In this document: in pieces, positions 39,503 through 47,397 of the stretch
How positions within the stretch are numbered: the first letter of the stretch is position 1
Layout of the letters: every line of letters starts with the position of its first letter
Assembly (NCBI RefSeq): GCF_043555975.1
Contig: NZ_JBIGIA010000003.1
Span: 62,001-126,000, forward strand
Origin: Pelomonas nitida
GTDB taxonomy: Bacteria > Pseudomonadota > Gammaproteobacteria > Burkholderiales > Burkholderiaceae_C
Reading direction: 5' to 3'
Length of the DNA: 64,000 bases
Translations under genes and position numbers: made by a program
The notes under the pieces: model-generated
What the model was told of the DNA's origin: nothing
Seen by the model: the letters and a program-made list of their open reading frames with translations, nothing else
Databases searched by the model: none

Positions 39503-40523
39503 TCGGCTGCAGGCGCAGTGGCTCACCGGCGGACCGCTGTCCGCCGCGCTGCTGCCGCTGAGCTGGCTGTATCGCGGCCTGCTGGCCGTGCGCACGCTGG
39601 CCTATCGGCTGGGCCTCAAGCACGCCGAGACCCTGCCGGTGCCGGTCATCGTCGTCGGCAACTGGATCGTCGGCGGCGCCGGCAAGACACCCACGACACT
39701 GGCCCTACTGACGCTGCTGCGGGCGCGCGGCCTCAAGGTCGGCGTCATCTCGCGCGGCTATGGCCGCGACGGCGACGGCGTCCACCATGTCACGCGGCAC
39801 TCCACCGCACGCGACGCCGGTGACGAGCCGCTGCTCATCCACCTGCGCAGCGGCGTGCCCGTCGTCGTGGGGCGAGACCGAGTCGCCGCCGCACGAGCGC
39901 TGCTCGCCGTTCATGCCGACATCGACCTGCTCGTCAGCGACGACGGCCTGCAGCACTGGCGGCTGCCGCGGCGCTTGAGCCTGCTGGTGTTCGACGAGCG
40001 TGGGCTGGGCAATGGCCGACTGCTGCCGGCCGGCCCGCTCCGACAGCCGCCCGCCACGCCCACGGCCCATGAGCTGGTCGTCTACAACGCCCCCCATGCC
40101 AGCACGCCGCTGGACGGCTTCGTCGGCGCCCGTCGCCTGGCCGGCGCCGTGCCGCTGGCCGACTGGTGGGCCGGCGCACCCGCGGACCTGCAGGTGCTCG
40201 ATACCCTGCGAGCCAGGCCGGGCCTGCTCGCAGTGGCTGGTATCGCGCGGCCGCAGCGCTTCTTCGACATGCTCGCGGCCTGCGGCCTGCGCACCGACAC
40301 CCTGCCGCTGCCGGACCATGCCGACCTCACCCCCCTGCCCTGGCCTGCCGACGCTGCGGGCGTCGTCCTCACCGAAAAGGACGCCGTCAAACTGCCGCCG
40401 GAGCGCGCCGGCACCACGCCCGTCTGGGTCGTGACGCTAGACTTTGATCCCGGTGCCGCCTTCGAGGCCGCGCTGGATGCCCAACTCCAACGCCTGTTTC
40501 CCTCCCGATGGACCCAAGACTGA
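39468..40523 (+). CDS. lpxK: Tetraacyldisaccharide 4'-kinase
   Basis: LpxK (351 aa) phosphorylates the 4' position of tetraacyldisaccharide-1-phosphate to make lipid IVA at the inner membrane. The P-loop is GNWIVGGAGKTPTTLALL (about 61-78), followed by GVISRGYGRDG and LVSDDGLQHWRLPR with the catalytic Asp-His pair. The N-terminal hydrophobic helix LSAALLPLSWLYRGLLAV anchors it. Start is a GTG inside the end of exbD; no other start fits the family length. Overlaps trm112 by 16 nt. Confidence 0.95.
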   Translation: MSPSPRKPTLTDRLQAQWLTGGPLSAALLPLSWLYRGLLAVRTLAYRLGLKHAETLPVPVIVVGNWIVGGAGKTPTTLALLTLLRARGLKVGVISRGYGRDGDGVHHVTRHSTARDAGDEPLLIHLRSGVPVVVGRDRVAAARALLAVHADIDLLVSDDGLQHWRLPRRLSLLVFDERGLGNGRLLPAGPLRQPPATPTAHELVVYNAPHASTPLDGFVGARRLAGAVPLADWWAGAPADLQVLDTLRARPGLLAVAGIARPQRFFDMLAACGLRTDTLPLPDHADLTPLPWPADAAGVVLTEKDAVKLPPERAGTTPVWVVTLDFDPGAAFEAALDAQLQRLFPSRWTQD

Positions 40524-40720
40524 TCGAGATGCTGGTCTGCCCGCTGTGCAAGGGGCCGCTGACGCTGCTGCGCGGCGCCGAGCCCGACTTGCCTGCCCTC
40601 GCCTGCCGCGCAGACCGGCTCGCCTTCCCTGTACGTGACGGCATTCCGCTGATGCTGGAGAGCGAGGCGCGCCCCTGGGACCCGGACGCGCCAACCGCGC
40701 CGGTCGAGCTGACCCCGTGA
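40508..40720 (+). CDS. Trm112 family zinc-binding protein
   Basis: 70-aa protein with the Trm112/YcaR fold: MDPRLIEMLVCPLCKGPLTL carries one CX2C pair; the second site is less clear (LACRADRLAFPVRDGIPLML). In E. coli and Burkholderiales it lies between lpxK and kdsB, as here. Eukaryotic Trm112 activates methyltransferases; a bacterial role is not settled. It overlaps lpxK at its start and kdsB at its end (GTGA). Confidence 0.9.
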   Translation: MDPRLIEMLVCPLCKGPLTLLRGAEPDLPALACRADRLAFPVRDGIPLMLESEARPWDPDAPTAPVELTP

Positions 40721-41454
40721 GCTTCACCGTCGTCATCCCGGCGCGGCTCGCCTCGACCCGCCTGCCCAACAAGCCGCTGGCCGACATCGCCGGCCTGCCG
40801 ATGATCGTGCGCGTGGCGCAGCGCGCCGCGCTGTCGGGCGCCGGGCGCATCGTCGTCGCCACCGACGCGACCGAAGTGGCCGCTGCCTGCGCTGCGCACG
40901 GCGTGCAGGCCCTGATGACGCGCGCCGACCACCCTTCCGGCAGCGATCGCCTCGCAGAGGCCGTCGAACAGCTGGGCCTGCCGGACGACGCCACGGTCGT
41001 CAACGTGCAGGGCGATGAGCCCCTGATCGCTCCCGCCATGATCGACGCTTGCGCCACCACGTTGGCCGCCCAGCCCGACTGCGTGATGGCGACGGTGGCC
41101 CACGCGCTCACCGATCCTGCGGAGTTTGCGAATCCCAACGTCGTGAAGCTCGTCACCGACCGCCTGGGGCGGGCGCTGTACTTCTCGCGCGCACCCATCG
41201 CCTGGTGGCGCGACGGCGGCGGCCAGCCCAACCATGCGCTGCGCCACGTGGGCCTGTATGCCTACCGTGCCGGCTTCCTGCGCCGCTTCCCGACGCTGGC
41301 GGTCAGCCCGCTGGAGCAGATCGAGTCTCTCGAGCAGCTGCGCGTGCTGTGGCATGGCGAGCGCATCGCCGTGCACATCAGCCCGGAGAAGCCCGGCCCT
41401 GGCGTCGACACCCCCGAAGACCTGGCCCGCGTGCGTCATCTCATCCAGAGCTGA
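40717..41454 (+). CDS. kdsB: 3-deoxy-manno-octulosonate cytidylyltransferase
   Basis: KdsB (245 aa) makes CMP-Kdo from CTP and Kdo for LPS inner-core synthesis in the cytoplasm. It has the nucleotidyltransferase start FTVVIPARLASTRLPNKPL, DVxVATD-type IVVATDATEVAAACAAHG, VQGDEPLIAPAMID and the FSRAPIAWWRD segment. The GTG start overlaps the Trm112 gene (GTGA). It ends the exbB-exbD-lpxK-trm112-kdsB run; adk follows after 99 bp. Confidence 0.97.
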   Translation: MSFTVVIPARLASTRLPNKPLADIAGLPMIVRVAQRAALSGAGRIVVATDATEVAAACAAHGVQALMTRADHPSGSDRLAEAVEQLGLPDDATVVNVQGDEPLIAPAMIDACATTLAAQPDCVMATVAHALTDPAEFANPNVVKLVTDRLGRALYFSRAPIAWWRDGGGQPNHALRHVGLYAYRAGFLRRFPTLAVSPLEQIESLEQLRVLWHGERIAVHISPEKPGPGVDTPEDLARVRHLIQS

Positions 41455-41553
41455 ATCCGGCGCTCACGTCAGGCCACTGAAAGACCCCATGCGATACTCG
41501 CGCGCTGACCGAGTCGGGCGCGCGCTGGCGCCCCCGACACTACGAGGAGACCC

Positions 41554-42210
41554 ATGCGACTGATTCTTCTGGGCGCCCCCGGCGCCGGCAAAGGCACCCA
41601 GGCAGCCTTCATCTGCAAGCAATTCGGCATTCCGCAGATCTCCACCGGCGACATGCTGCGCGCCGCCGTGAAGGCGGGCACACCCCTGGGCCTGCAGGCC
41701 GATGCCGTCATGAAGGCCGGTGCCCTGGTCAGCGATGACCTGATCATCGCGCTGGTGAAGGAGCGTATCGCCCAGGCAGACTGCGCGGGCGGCTTCCTGT
41801 TCGACGGTTTCCCCCGCACCATTCCGCAAGCCGACGCGATGAAGGCGGCCGGCGTCAAGCTCGACTACGTGCTCGAGATCGACGTGCCCTTTGACGCCAT
41901 CATCGAGCGCATGAGCGGCCGCCGCTCGCACCCGGCATCGGGCCGCACCTACCACGTCAAGTTCAACCCGCCCAAGGTGGACGGCAAGGACGACGTCACC
42001 GGCGAAGACCTCGTGCAGCGCGACGACGACAAGGAAGAGACCGTCAAGAAGAGGCTCGACGTGTACTCCGCGCAGACCCGCCCGCTGGTGGACTACTACT
42101 CGCAATGGGCCGCCACCGGCGACGCCAGCGCGCCGAAGTACCGCCGCATCGCCGGCGTGGGCTCGGTGGACGAGATCACCCGCAACGCCCTGGCCGCACT
42201 GAGCAGCTGA
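41554..42210 (+). CDS. adk: Adenylate kinase
   Basis: 218-aa long-form adenylate kinase, ATP + AMP = 2 ADP. P-loop GAPGAGKGTQAAF (7-19), the AMP site STGDMLRAAV, GFPRTIPQADAM, the LID domain beginning RMSGRRSHPASGRTYH, which lacks the zinc cysteines as in most Gram-negatives, and RDDDKEETVKKRLDVY. GGAG lies ahead of the ATG. Its own promoter probably lies in the 99-bp gap, and a terminator follows. Confidence 0.97.
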   Translation: MRLILLGAPGAGKGTQAAFICKQFGIPQISTGDMLRAAVKAGTPLGLQADAVMKAGALVSDDLIIALVKERIAQADCAGGFLFDGFPRTIPQADAMKAAGVKLDYVLEIDVPFDAIIERMSGRRSHPASGRTYHVKFNPPKVDGKDDVTGEDLVQRDDDKEETVKKRLDVYSAQTRPLVDYYSQWAATGDASAPKYRRIAGVGSVDEITRNALAALSS

Positions 42211-42229
42211 TCCACTGCTCAACCAAACC

Positions 42230-42260
42230 AGCCGCAGCGCGCCAGCCCTGCGGCTTTTTT
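42230..42260 (+). terminator. Intrinsic terminator of adk
   Basis: AGCCGCAG (42230-42237) pairs with CTGCGGCT (42248-42255) around a 10-nt loop, followed by TTTTTT. Confidence 0.9.
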
Positions 42261-42270
42261 GTCGGCCACA

Positions 42271-42288
42271 ATTGACGTTCACGTCAAT
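42271..42288. promoter_or_regulatory. Perfect palindromic operator upstream of the HSD10-like gene
   Basis: ATTGACGT-TC-ACGTCAAT, two 8-bp arms with a 2-bp spacer, lies 21 bp before the ATG. It resembles the ACGT-containing palindromes of MerR-family regulators such as LiuR, which control branched-chain amino acid and acyl-CoA catabolism; that link is inference. Its place just ahead of the ribosome binding site suggests control by repression. Confidence 0.6.
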
Positions 42289-42308
42289 CAACGCAGGAGT
42301 TCCTCAGC

Positions 42309-43067
42309 ATGGAAATCGCAGGCAAGGTGTTCATCGTCACCGGCGGCGCCTCGGGCCTCGGGGAAGGCACGGCCCGCATGCTGGCCGGCCATGGCGCCAA
42401 GGTCGTCATCGCCGACCTGCAAGCCGAGCGCGGCGCGCAGCTCGCGCATGAGCTGGGCGGCGTCTTCGTGCGCTGCGATGTCAGCCAGGAAGACGACGGC
42501 CGGCAGGCCATCGCGGCGGCCACGGCGCTCGGCAAGCTCGTCGGTCTCGTCAACTGCGCCGGCATCGCGCCAGCCACCAAGACCGTCGGCAAGGACGGCG
42601 CTCACCCGCTGGCCAGCTTCACGAAGACCATCACGGTCAACCTGATCGGCACGTTCAACATGATTCGCCTGGCCGCCGAGGCGATGGCCCGCAACGAGGC
42701 CGAGTCCACCGGCGAGCGCGGCGTGCTGATCTCCACCGCCTCCATCGCCGCCTACGACGGCCAGATCGGCCAGGCGGCCTATGCGGCCTCCAAGGGCGGC
42801 ATCGTCGGCATGACGCTGCCCATTGCGCGCGACCTGGCTCGCAACGGCATTCGCAACATGACCATCGCGCCGGGCATCTTCGGCACGCCCATGCTGTTCG
42901 GCATGCCGCAGGAGGTGCAGGACGCACTGGCCGCCGGCGTGCCATTCCCGAGCCGGCTGGGCACGCCGCAGGACTACGCCAAGCTCGTCCATCAGATCAT
43001 CACGAACGAAATGCTCAACGGCGAAGTCATCCGCCTGGACGGCGCCATCCGCCTCGCACCGAAGTGA
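42309..43067 (+). CDS. Short-chain dehydrogenase, HSD10/3-hydroxyacyl-CoA dehydrogenase type
   Basis: 252-aa classical SDR. The NAD fold is VTGGASGLGEGTARML (about 11-26) with D in IADLQ choosing NAD; NCAGIAPA and the catalytic set S (LISTASIAAYDG), Y and K (YAASKGG) are present. IAPGIFGTPMLFGMPQEVQD and the C-terminus LDGAIRLAPK are typical of the HSD10 group, which oxidises 2-methyl-3-hydroxybutyryl-CoA and other 3-hydroxyacyl-CoAs. AGGAG precedes the ATG. A perfect 18-bp palindrome directly upstream suggests a dedicated regulator. Confidence 0.9.
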   Translation: MEIAGKVFIVTGGASGLGEGTARMLAGHGAKVVIADLQAERGAQLAHELGGVFVRCDVSQEDDGRQAIAAATALGKLVGLVNCAGIAPATKTVGKDGAHPLASFTKTITVNLIGTFNMIRLAAEAMARNEAESTGERGVLISTASIAAYDGQIGQAAYAASKGGIVGMTLPIARDLARNGIRNMTIAPGIFGTPMLFGMPQEVQDALAAGVPFPSRLGTPQDYAKLVHQIITNEMLNGEVIRLDGAIRLAPK

Positions 43068-43092
43068 CGGCACCACAGCCCGGCCGCCCATG

Positions 43093-43116
43093 AAAAAAGG
43101 CCCGCGAAGGGCCTTT
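43093..43116 (-). terminator. Intrinsic terminator of the TonB-operon TPR gene
   Basis: Minus strand AAAGGCCC (43109-43116) pairs with 43096-43103 around a 5-nt loop, followed by TTTTTTC. It ends the tonB-exbB-exbD-exbD-TPR unit and lies between it and the convergent SDR gene. Confidence 0.85.
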
Positions 43117-43163
43117 GGCATGCTGAGCATCGCGTGAGCGGCGGCAGCCGCCCACGGCACCGA

Positions 43164-44408
43164 TCAGCGCTTGGTGCGCGACTGGACCAGCCACAGACGG
43201 GCCAGATCGGCGGAGCCGTCGGTGCCCTTGACGGCGCGCCAGGCGGCTTGCGCCTTGCTGGTTTCACCCGCGTTGTAGTAAGCCAGGCCCTGGTAGAGCT
43301 TGACGTCGTCGGCACGTGTGAAGTTGCCCTTGGCAATGCCGTCCTCGACGAGCTTCAGGCCGCCGGCCTTGTCGCCAGCAAACACGCGCGACAGGCCCAA
43401 CTTGACGAGTTCGTCGCCGGTCTTGGCCGCCGCCGCCGACTTCTCGGCATTGACCGCATCAGCCTTGGCCTCGGCCGACTTCTTGACCATCAGGTCCAGC
43501 AGGCGCTTGTGGCGAGCGCCCTCGGCGCCCTGGCCCAGCACGTTGGCGGCCAGACCTTGCTCGACGATCTTCTTGCCTTCGTCCGGGTAGCCGGCCTGCG
43601 CAGCCAGCTGGGCCATTTCCATGTAGTCGTCGGCACCACGCAAGTTGCCGGTGGCCAGTTGCAGGCGATAGACGTCGAGCCCGAAGCGCGGCGCGAAGCC
43701 CTTCTTGCTCTGCAGGCTACCCACCACCTGGGCCCACAGTTCCTTGCGCGGATAGTGGTTCAGCAGCTTCTCGACGGCATAGGCCTCGGTCGCGCCGTCA
43801 CCCTTCTTCTGGGCGGCGTAGAGCACCAGGTTCAGCTTGTCCTGGCTGGGAACGCGGCCTGCCTTCTCATCGGCCTGCACTTCGGCCAGCGTGTCCTTCA
43901 ACACGGCCGTCATGTCGCCCGACTTGAACTGGGCTTGCTGCTGCATCTGCTTGACAGCGGGGCTGGTGCCGCCGGCCGCGAAGTATTTGCCCGCCCATTC
44001 CAGCGTCTTGGCCGCGCTGCCAGCGCGCAGATAGGTGCCCGCGATGGCTTCCATGTATTGCAGCTGCTGCGGTCCGCCCAGCTTGGACTTCAGCACATCG
44101 AACGAGCGCGCCATCGTGTCGGCATCGCCGGCACCCATGGCCGCCGAGAAGCGCACGCCCTCGATCGCATTGTTCTCGCCGGCCGTGCGGCCGCCGACGG
44201 CTTCCGCATCGCGCAGCTTGGCCAGCGCTTCCTTGTACTTGCCGGCCTTGACCAGCTTGCTCGCCTCACTCAGGGGCGTGCCCACTTCCTTGCGCACCGT
44301 CTCCTGAGCCTGTGCCTGGCTCAGGCCGAACTCAGCGCCCGGTGCGCCATTCAAGGACAGCGCCAGAACGCCAACGGCCACAGCCACCACGGTTTTCAAA
44401 GTCTTCAA
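43164..44408 (-). CDS. Secreted helical-repeat (TPR-like) protein of the TonB operon
   Basis: 414-aa protein that is probably periplasmic. The chosen start is a TTG at 44406-44408, because AGGAG lies 7 nt ahead and the product then begins MKTLKTVVAVAVGVLALSLN, a clean signal peptide. The rest consists of paired helices in TPR style: SEASKLVKAGKYKEALAKLR, YMEAIAGTYLRAGSAAKTLE, and YQGLAYYNAGETSKAQAAWR near the C-terminus. It is the last gene behind tonB-exbB-exbD-exbD, an arrangement found in other Burkholderiales. It may help TonB-dependent uptake at the envelope; no direct function is known to me. A terminator hairpin separates it from exbD. Confidence 0.8.
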   Translation of the reverse strand: MKTLKTVVAVAVGVLALSLNGAPGAEFGLSQAQAQETVRKEVGTPLSEASKLVKAGKYKEALAKLRDAEAVGGRTAGENNAIEGVRFSAAMGAGDADTMARSFDVLKSKLGGPQQLQYMEAIAGTYLRAGSAAKTLEWAGKYFAAGGTSPAVKQMQQQAQFKSGDMTAVLKDTLAEVQADEKAGRVPSQDKLNLVLYAAQKKGDGATEAYAVEKLLNHYPRKELWAQVVGSLQSKKGFAPRFGLDVYRLQLATGNLRGADDYMEMAQLAAQAGYPDEGKKIVEQGLAANVLGQGAEGARHKRLLDLMVKKSAEAKADAVNAEKSAAAAKTGDELVKLGLSRVFAGDKAGGLKLVEDGIAKGNFTRADDVKLYQGLAYYNAGETSKAQAAWRAVKGTDGSADLARLWLVQSRTKR

Positions 44409-44425
44409 CTTGCTCTCCTGCAAAG

Positions 44426-44455
44426 CAAAAACGCGCCGCCCTTTCGGGCAGCGCG
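44426..44455 (-). terminator. Intercistronic hairpin with T-tract inside the exb operon
   Basis: On the minus strand GCGCGCTGCCC pairs across GAAA with GGGCGGCGCG (one mismatch; 44446-44455 with 44432-44441) and is followed by TTTTTG. It lies between the second exbD and the TPR gene, so it could end part of the transcripts and lower TPR expression. Confidence 0.75.
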
Positions 44456-44491
44456 CATCAATATACCGGCGTCAGCTGGCCAGCACGGACG

Positions 44492-44932
44492 TCACTTGAC
44501 GTACTGCTCGTTGCCGACCATGCCCATCTTCTTGACGTTGTTGCGCTGGGCCGAAGCCATCACCGCAGCCACGACGCCATAGTCGACCAGCTTGTTCGGC
44601 TTGATGTGGATCTCGGGCTGATCGCTGATAGGCATCACCCCGACTTCCTGCATCTTGGCGTTCACCGCGTCGACGTTCGGCAGCGCGGCTTCGTCCCAGT
44701 AGATCGTGCCGTCAAAGTCGATCAGGACGGTGTGCACCACCGGGTCTTGCGGCGGCACCGAGTTCGGGTTCGGCGGCGGCATGTCCAGGTTGACCGTGTG
44801 CAGCTGGATCGGGATCGTGATGATCAGCATCACGAGCAGCACCAGCATCACGTCGATCAGCGGCGTCGTATTGACGTCCATCAGGACTTCGGGTTCACCG
44901 CTGCCCGACGAACTTCCAACATTCATTCCCAT
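44492..44932 (-). CDS. exbD: Biopolymer transport protein ExbD (second copy of the pair)
   Basis: 146-aa ExbD-family protein. DVNTTPLIDVMLVLLVMLII holds the membrane aspartate that carries protons in the TonB motor. The periplasmic part includes a Pro-rich stretch (MPPPNPNSVPPQDPV). It shares the opening MGMNVGSSSG with the preceding exbD, so the two arose by duplication, but differs beyond it. Two ExbD subunits with one ExbB occur in TonB systems of Xanthomonas and Burkholderiales. Confidence 0.93.
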   Translation of the reverse strand: MGMNVGSSSGSGEPEVLMDVNTTPLIDVMLVLLVMLIITIPIQLHTVNLDMPPPNPNSVPPQDPVVHTVLIDFDGTIYWDEAALPNVDAVNAKMQEVGVMPISDQPEIHIKPNKLVDYGVVAAVMASAQRNNVKKMGMVGNEQYVK

Positions 44933-44947
44933 GCTTGACTCCTGGGA

Positions 44948-45376
44948 TCAGCCGCCACGAGCCGGCGGCTCGGTGACGAAGTTGACCCGCATGATGCCCG
45001 CACGCTGGCTGGCGAAGATCACACGGCCGACCGACTCATAACGCGTCTTGTCGTCGCCGCGGATATGCACCTCGGGCTGCGGGTTCTTGACCGATTCCTT
45101 GCCGAGGCGCTGCACGAGCTCCTCCATGTCGGGAATCAGCTTGGTACCCCAGTAGACGTCGCCGTCCTTGCTGACCGAGATTTCGATGTTTTCCGGCTTC
45201 GTGACGCGAACGACGTTGGTCTCCTTAGGGAGATTCACGGCGATCGTCTGCGTCACCACCGGCACGGTGATGAGGAAGATGATCAGCATCACCAACATCA
45301 CGTCCACGAGGGGCGTGGTGTTGATGGCCGAGTTGACTTCGTCCTCGCCGGAAGAGGATCCGACGTTCATGCCCAT
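44948..45376 (-). CDS. exbD: Biopolymer transport protein ExbD (first copy of the pair)
   Basis: 142-aa ExbD-family protein, MGMNVGSSSGEDEVNSAIN, then NTTPLVDVMLVMLIIFLITV with the proton-binding Asp in the single helix, then a periplasmic domain (NIEISVSKDGDVYWGTKL). It lies 15 bp before the second exbD and 34 bp behind exbB, so the three are cotranscribed. Confidence 0.94.
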   Translation of the reverse strand: MGMNVGSSSGEDEVNSAINTTPLVDVMLVMLIIFLITVPVVTQTIAVNLPKETNVVRVTKPENIEISVSKDGDVYWGTKLIPDMEELVQRLGKESVKNPQPEVHIRGDDKTRYESVGRVIFASQRAGIMRVNFVTEPPARGG

Positions 45377-45410
45377 GGCATTGGCTCCTTTACGAGCGGC
45401 AGCTCAGGGA

Positions 45411-46250
45411 TTAGCGCTTGGCAACAGCGCGGTTGCCCATCAGCACGCCGTGCAGGTCGCCGGCGAACGAACGGACCTGGCTCATGACGCTCTTGTTGCG
45501 GTTGACCAGCCAGTTGTAGCCCAGCACGGCCGGCACGGCGACGACCAGACCGATGGCGGTCATGATCAGCGCGGCGCCCACGGGGCCGGCCACCTTGTCG
45601 ATCGAAGCCTGGCCGGCTTGGCCGATGGCGGTCAGCGCGTTCAGAATGCCCCACACGGTACCGAACAGGCCGATGAAAGGCGAGGTCGAACCGACGGTAG
45701 CCAGGAAGCCCAGGCCAGCGGAGATCTTGCTGTTGACGTCGGCGACAGCGCGGTCGACGTTCATCGTCACCCAGGTGCTGTGGTCGATGTTCTCGGTCAG
45801 GGCGCCTTCATGGTGCTCCGACGCTTCGATGGCAGCCGTGGCGATGTAGCGGAAGGCGCTTTCCTCCTTCAGGCTGCGCACGCCGTCGTTCAGGTTGGCC
45901 TTCTTGAAGAAGGTGGCGCGAACTTCCTTGGCTTCCGAGGACAGCTTGGCGGTGTCCCACAGACGGACCACCAGGATGTACCACGAACCCATGGACATGA
46001 TGGCCAGGATCACCAGCACGACCTGGTCGACCACGTTGCCGTGGGCAATGATGTTGCCCAGGCTGTAGGGGTTGTCGACCGGCTTGGAAGCGGCCGGAGC
46101 GGGGGCTGCGGCAGCGTCAAGCGGGGCGGCTTCGACTGCGGGAGCCGAAGCAACGTCGGCCGGCTTCTGGTCTTGCGCGTGGGCAGGCGAGACGGCCAGG
46201 GTCGCGGCCATGGCGATAGCGGCAAGGAAGCCGGTGATGCGAGAAATCAT
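45411..46250 (-). CDS. exbB: TonB-system proton channel ExbB
   Basis: 279-aa ExbB. Unlike the short paralogue at 38451 it has a signal-like N-terminus (MISRITGFLAAIAMAATLAV, cleavage near AHAQ) and an Ala/Pro-rich periplasmic linker of about 40 residues ahead of the first channel helix (VVLVILAIMSMGSWYILVVR). The pore helices are LATVGSTSPFIGLFGTVWGI and AALIMTAIGLVVAVPAVLGY. With the two ExbD proteins it forms the motor for the TonB encoded just upstream. Confidence 0.95.
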   Translation of the reverse strand: MISRITGFLAAIAMAATLAVSPAHAQDQKPADVASAPAVEAAPLDAAAAPAPAASKPVDNPYSLGNIIAHGNVVDQVVLVILAIMSMGSWYILVVRLWDTAKLSSEAKEVRATFFKKANLNDGVRSLKEESAFRYIATAAIEASEHHEGALTENIDHSTWVTMNVDRAVADVNSKISAGLGFLATVGSTSPFIGLFGTVWGILNALTAIGQAGQASIDKVAGPVGAALIMTAIGLVVAVPAVLGYNWLVNRNKSVMSQVRSFAGDLHGVLMGNRAVAKR

Positions 46251-46328
46251 GGAGTCAACTCCTAGGGAAAGATTCTGGTTTGATGCGTTCTGGATGCGCC
46301 GGGTCGGCGCGAGTTCAAGGTCGTTGTC

Positions 46329-46970
46329 TTAGTCGATCTTGAACTGGAACTCTTGCTCGAACACGTGGTCGCCCGGGCATTCATAGGTGTCGCGCAGCGT
46401 GGCGTCGATTGCCTGCGTCATGGCACGAAGCGCCTTGCGGTCAACACCACCACGCAGTGACGTGATTTCAGCGGAGGTCACGCGGCCGCTCTTGACGGTC
46501 GCAACCACCTTGAACAGCGCTTCGCCGGACCAGTTGACGGACGGCATTTCCGGCGTACCACGCTTGGTGCAGACCATGGCTGCCGTGACACGAGCCGGCT
46601 TGGGCGTCGGCGCGGCGACAGGCGCTGGCGCCGGTGCCGGACGGATCTCAGCCTGAGCGGGCGGTGCCACCTGTGTGGACTGGATGGCGGGAGCTGGGGG
46701 CGCCGGCGCCGTGACCTGGAACTCAGGCGGCGGCACGAACGGCGGCGGCGGGGCCTTCAGGTCCGGCGGGGGCGGGACGACCTTCTCAGGCGGCGGCGGC
46801 GGCTTGACCTTCTCTTCGATCACCTTCACATCGATCGGGCCGCTGACCTTCTTCACGATGTCGCGGGCCAGACCGCTGGCGAGCGCATAAATGGCGACGA
46901 CGTGGATCAGGGCCACGATGCCGATTCCCGTGAACCGGGATGCGCCCTGCTTCTCCTGCGCAAAATTCAT
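46329..46970 (-). CDS. tonB: Energy transducer TonB, atypical C-terminus
   Basis: 213-aa TonB. N-terminal anchor FTGIGIVALIHVVAIYALAS with the histidine that contacts ExbB/D, then a Pro-rich spacer (VKPPPPPEKVVPPPPDLKAP and on), then a C-terminal domain of about 80 residues. That domain lacks the usual YP...EG motif and instead has two cysteines (VCTKRGTPEMP and YECPGDHVF) that could pair. GAAGGAG precedes the ATG at 46968-46970; a TTG at 46988 is rejected. It heads the tonB-exbB-exbD-exbD-TPR operon and presumably energises the receptor encoded behind it. Confidence 0.9.
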   Translation of the reverse strand: MNFAQEKQGASRFTGIGIVALIHVVAIYALASGLARDIVKKVSGPIDVKVIEEKVKPPPPPEKVVPPPPDLKAPPPPFVPPPEFQVTAPAPPAPAIQSTQVAPPAQAEIRPAPAPAPVAAPTPKPARVTAAMVCTKRGTPEMPSVNWSGEALFKVVATVKSGRVTSAEITSLRGGVDRKALRAMTQAIDATLRDTYECPGDHVFEQEFQFKID

Positions 46971-47397
46971 GCGCGCTCCTTCTTGCAACTACAAATCACA
47001 GTCGATGACTCCTGGGGAGTGGCAGCTACGAAACAGCGGAAGTTGCGCTCCAGCCGTCCAACCAGTTCCCGAAGGGGGTGCATTCTAGAACGGTCAGGAG
47101 AGCGCTCCCGAACGTCATGCACATACCCAACGCAGAGAGCCCCTCCATACCCGTTCTGGCCAAAAAAAACGCCCGGTGGCCAAAGCCGTCGGGCACGCAT
47201 TTCATCGCCACGAACGCGGTGCGGTAGAACCACACCGCCGGCCGAAATTGGCCGCAGCGGCATCTTAGCGGTGGGCCGGACGACCATTTCTTGGGGCTAA
47301 CCCGTGCAACGAACGCAGCCTCATCGCAAAGTTTGCTGCGAAACGTTCAGTTGCACCCTGCAGTGCAGCTGAACGTTAGCGCTACATCAACCCTGAT
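46971..47397. other. Gap between tonB and the receptor gene; palindrome at 47342-47377
   Basis: 427 bp without a recognisable gene. The right part must hold the tonB promoter on the minus strand, but no clear -35/-10 pair was found. At 47342-47377 a hairpin of about 15 bp is seen: AACGTTCAG (47342-47350) with CTGAACGTT (47369-47377) and the inner TGCAC/GTGCA. It lies 21 bp behind the receptor stop codon and has no T-tract on either strand, so it is either a 3' stabiliser or an operator. Confidence 0.6.
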
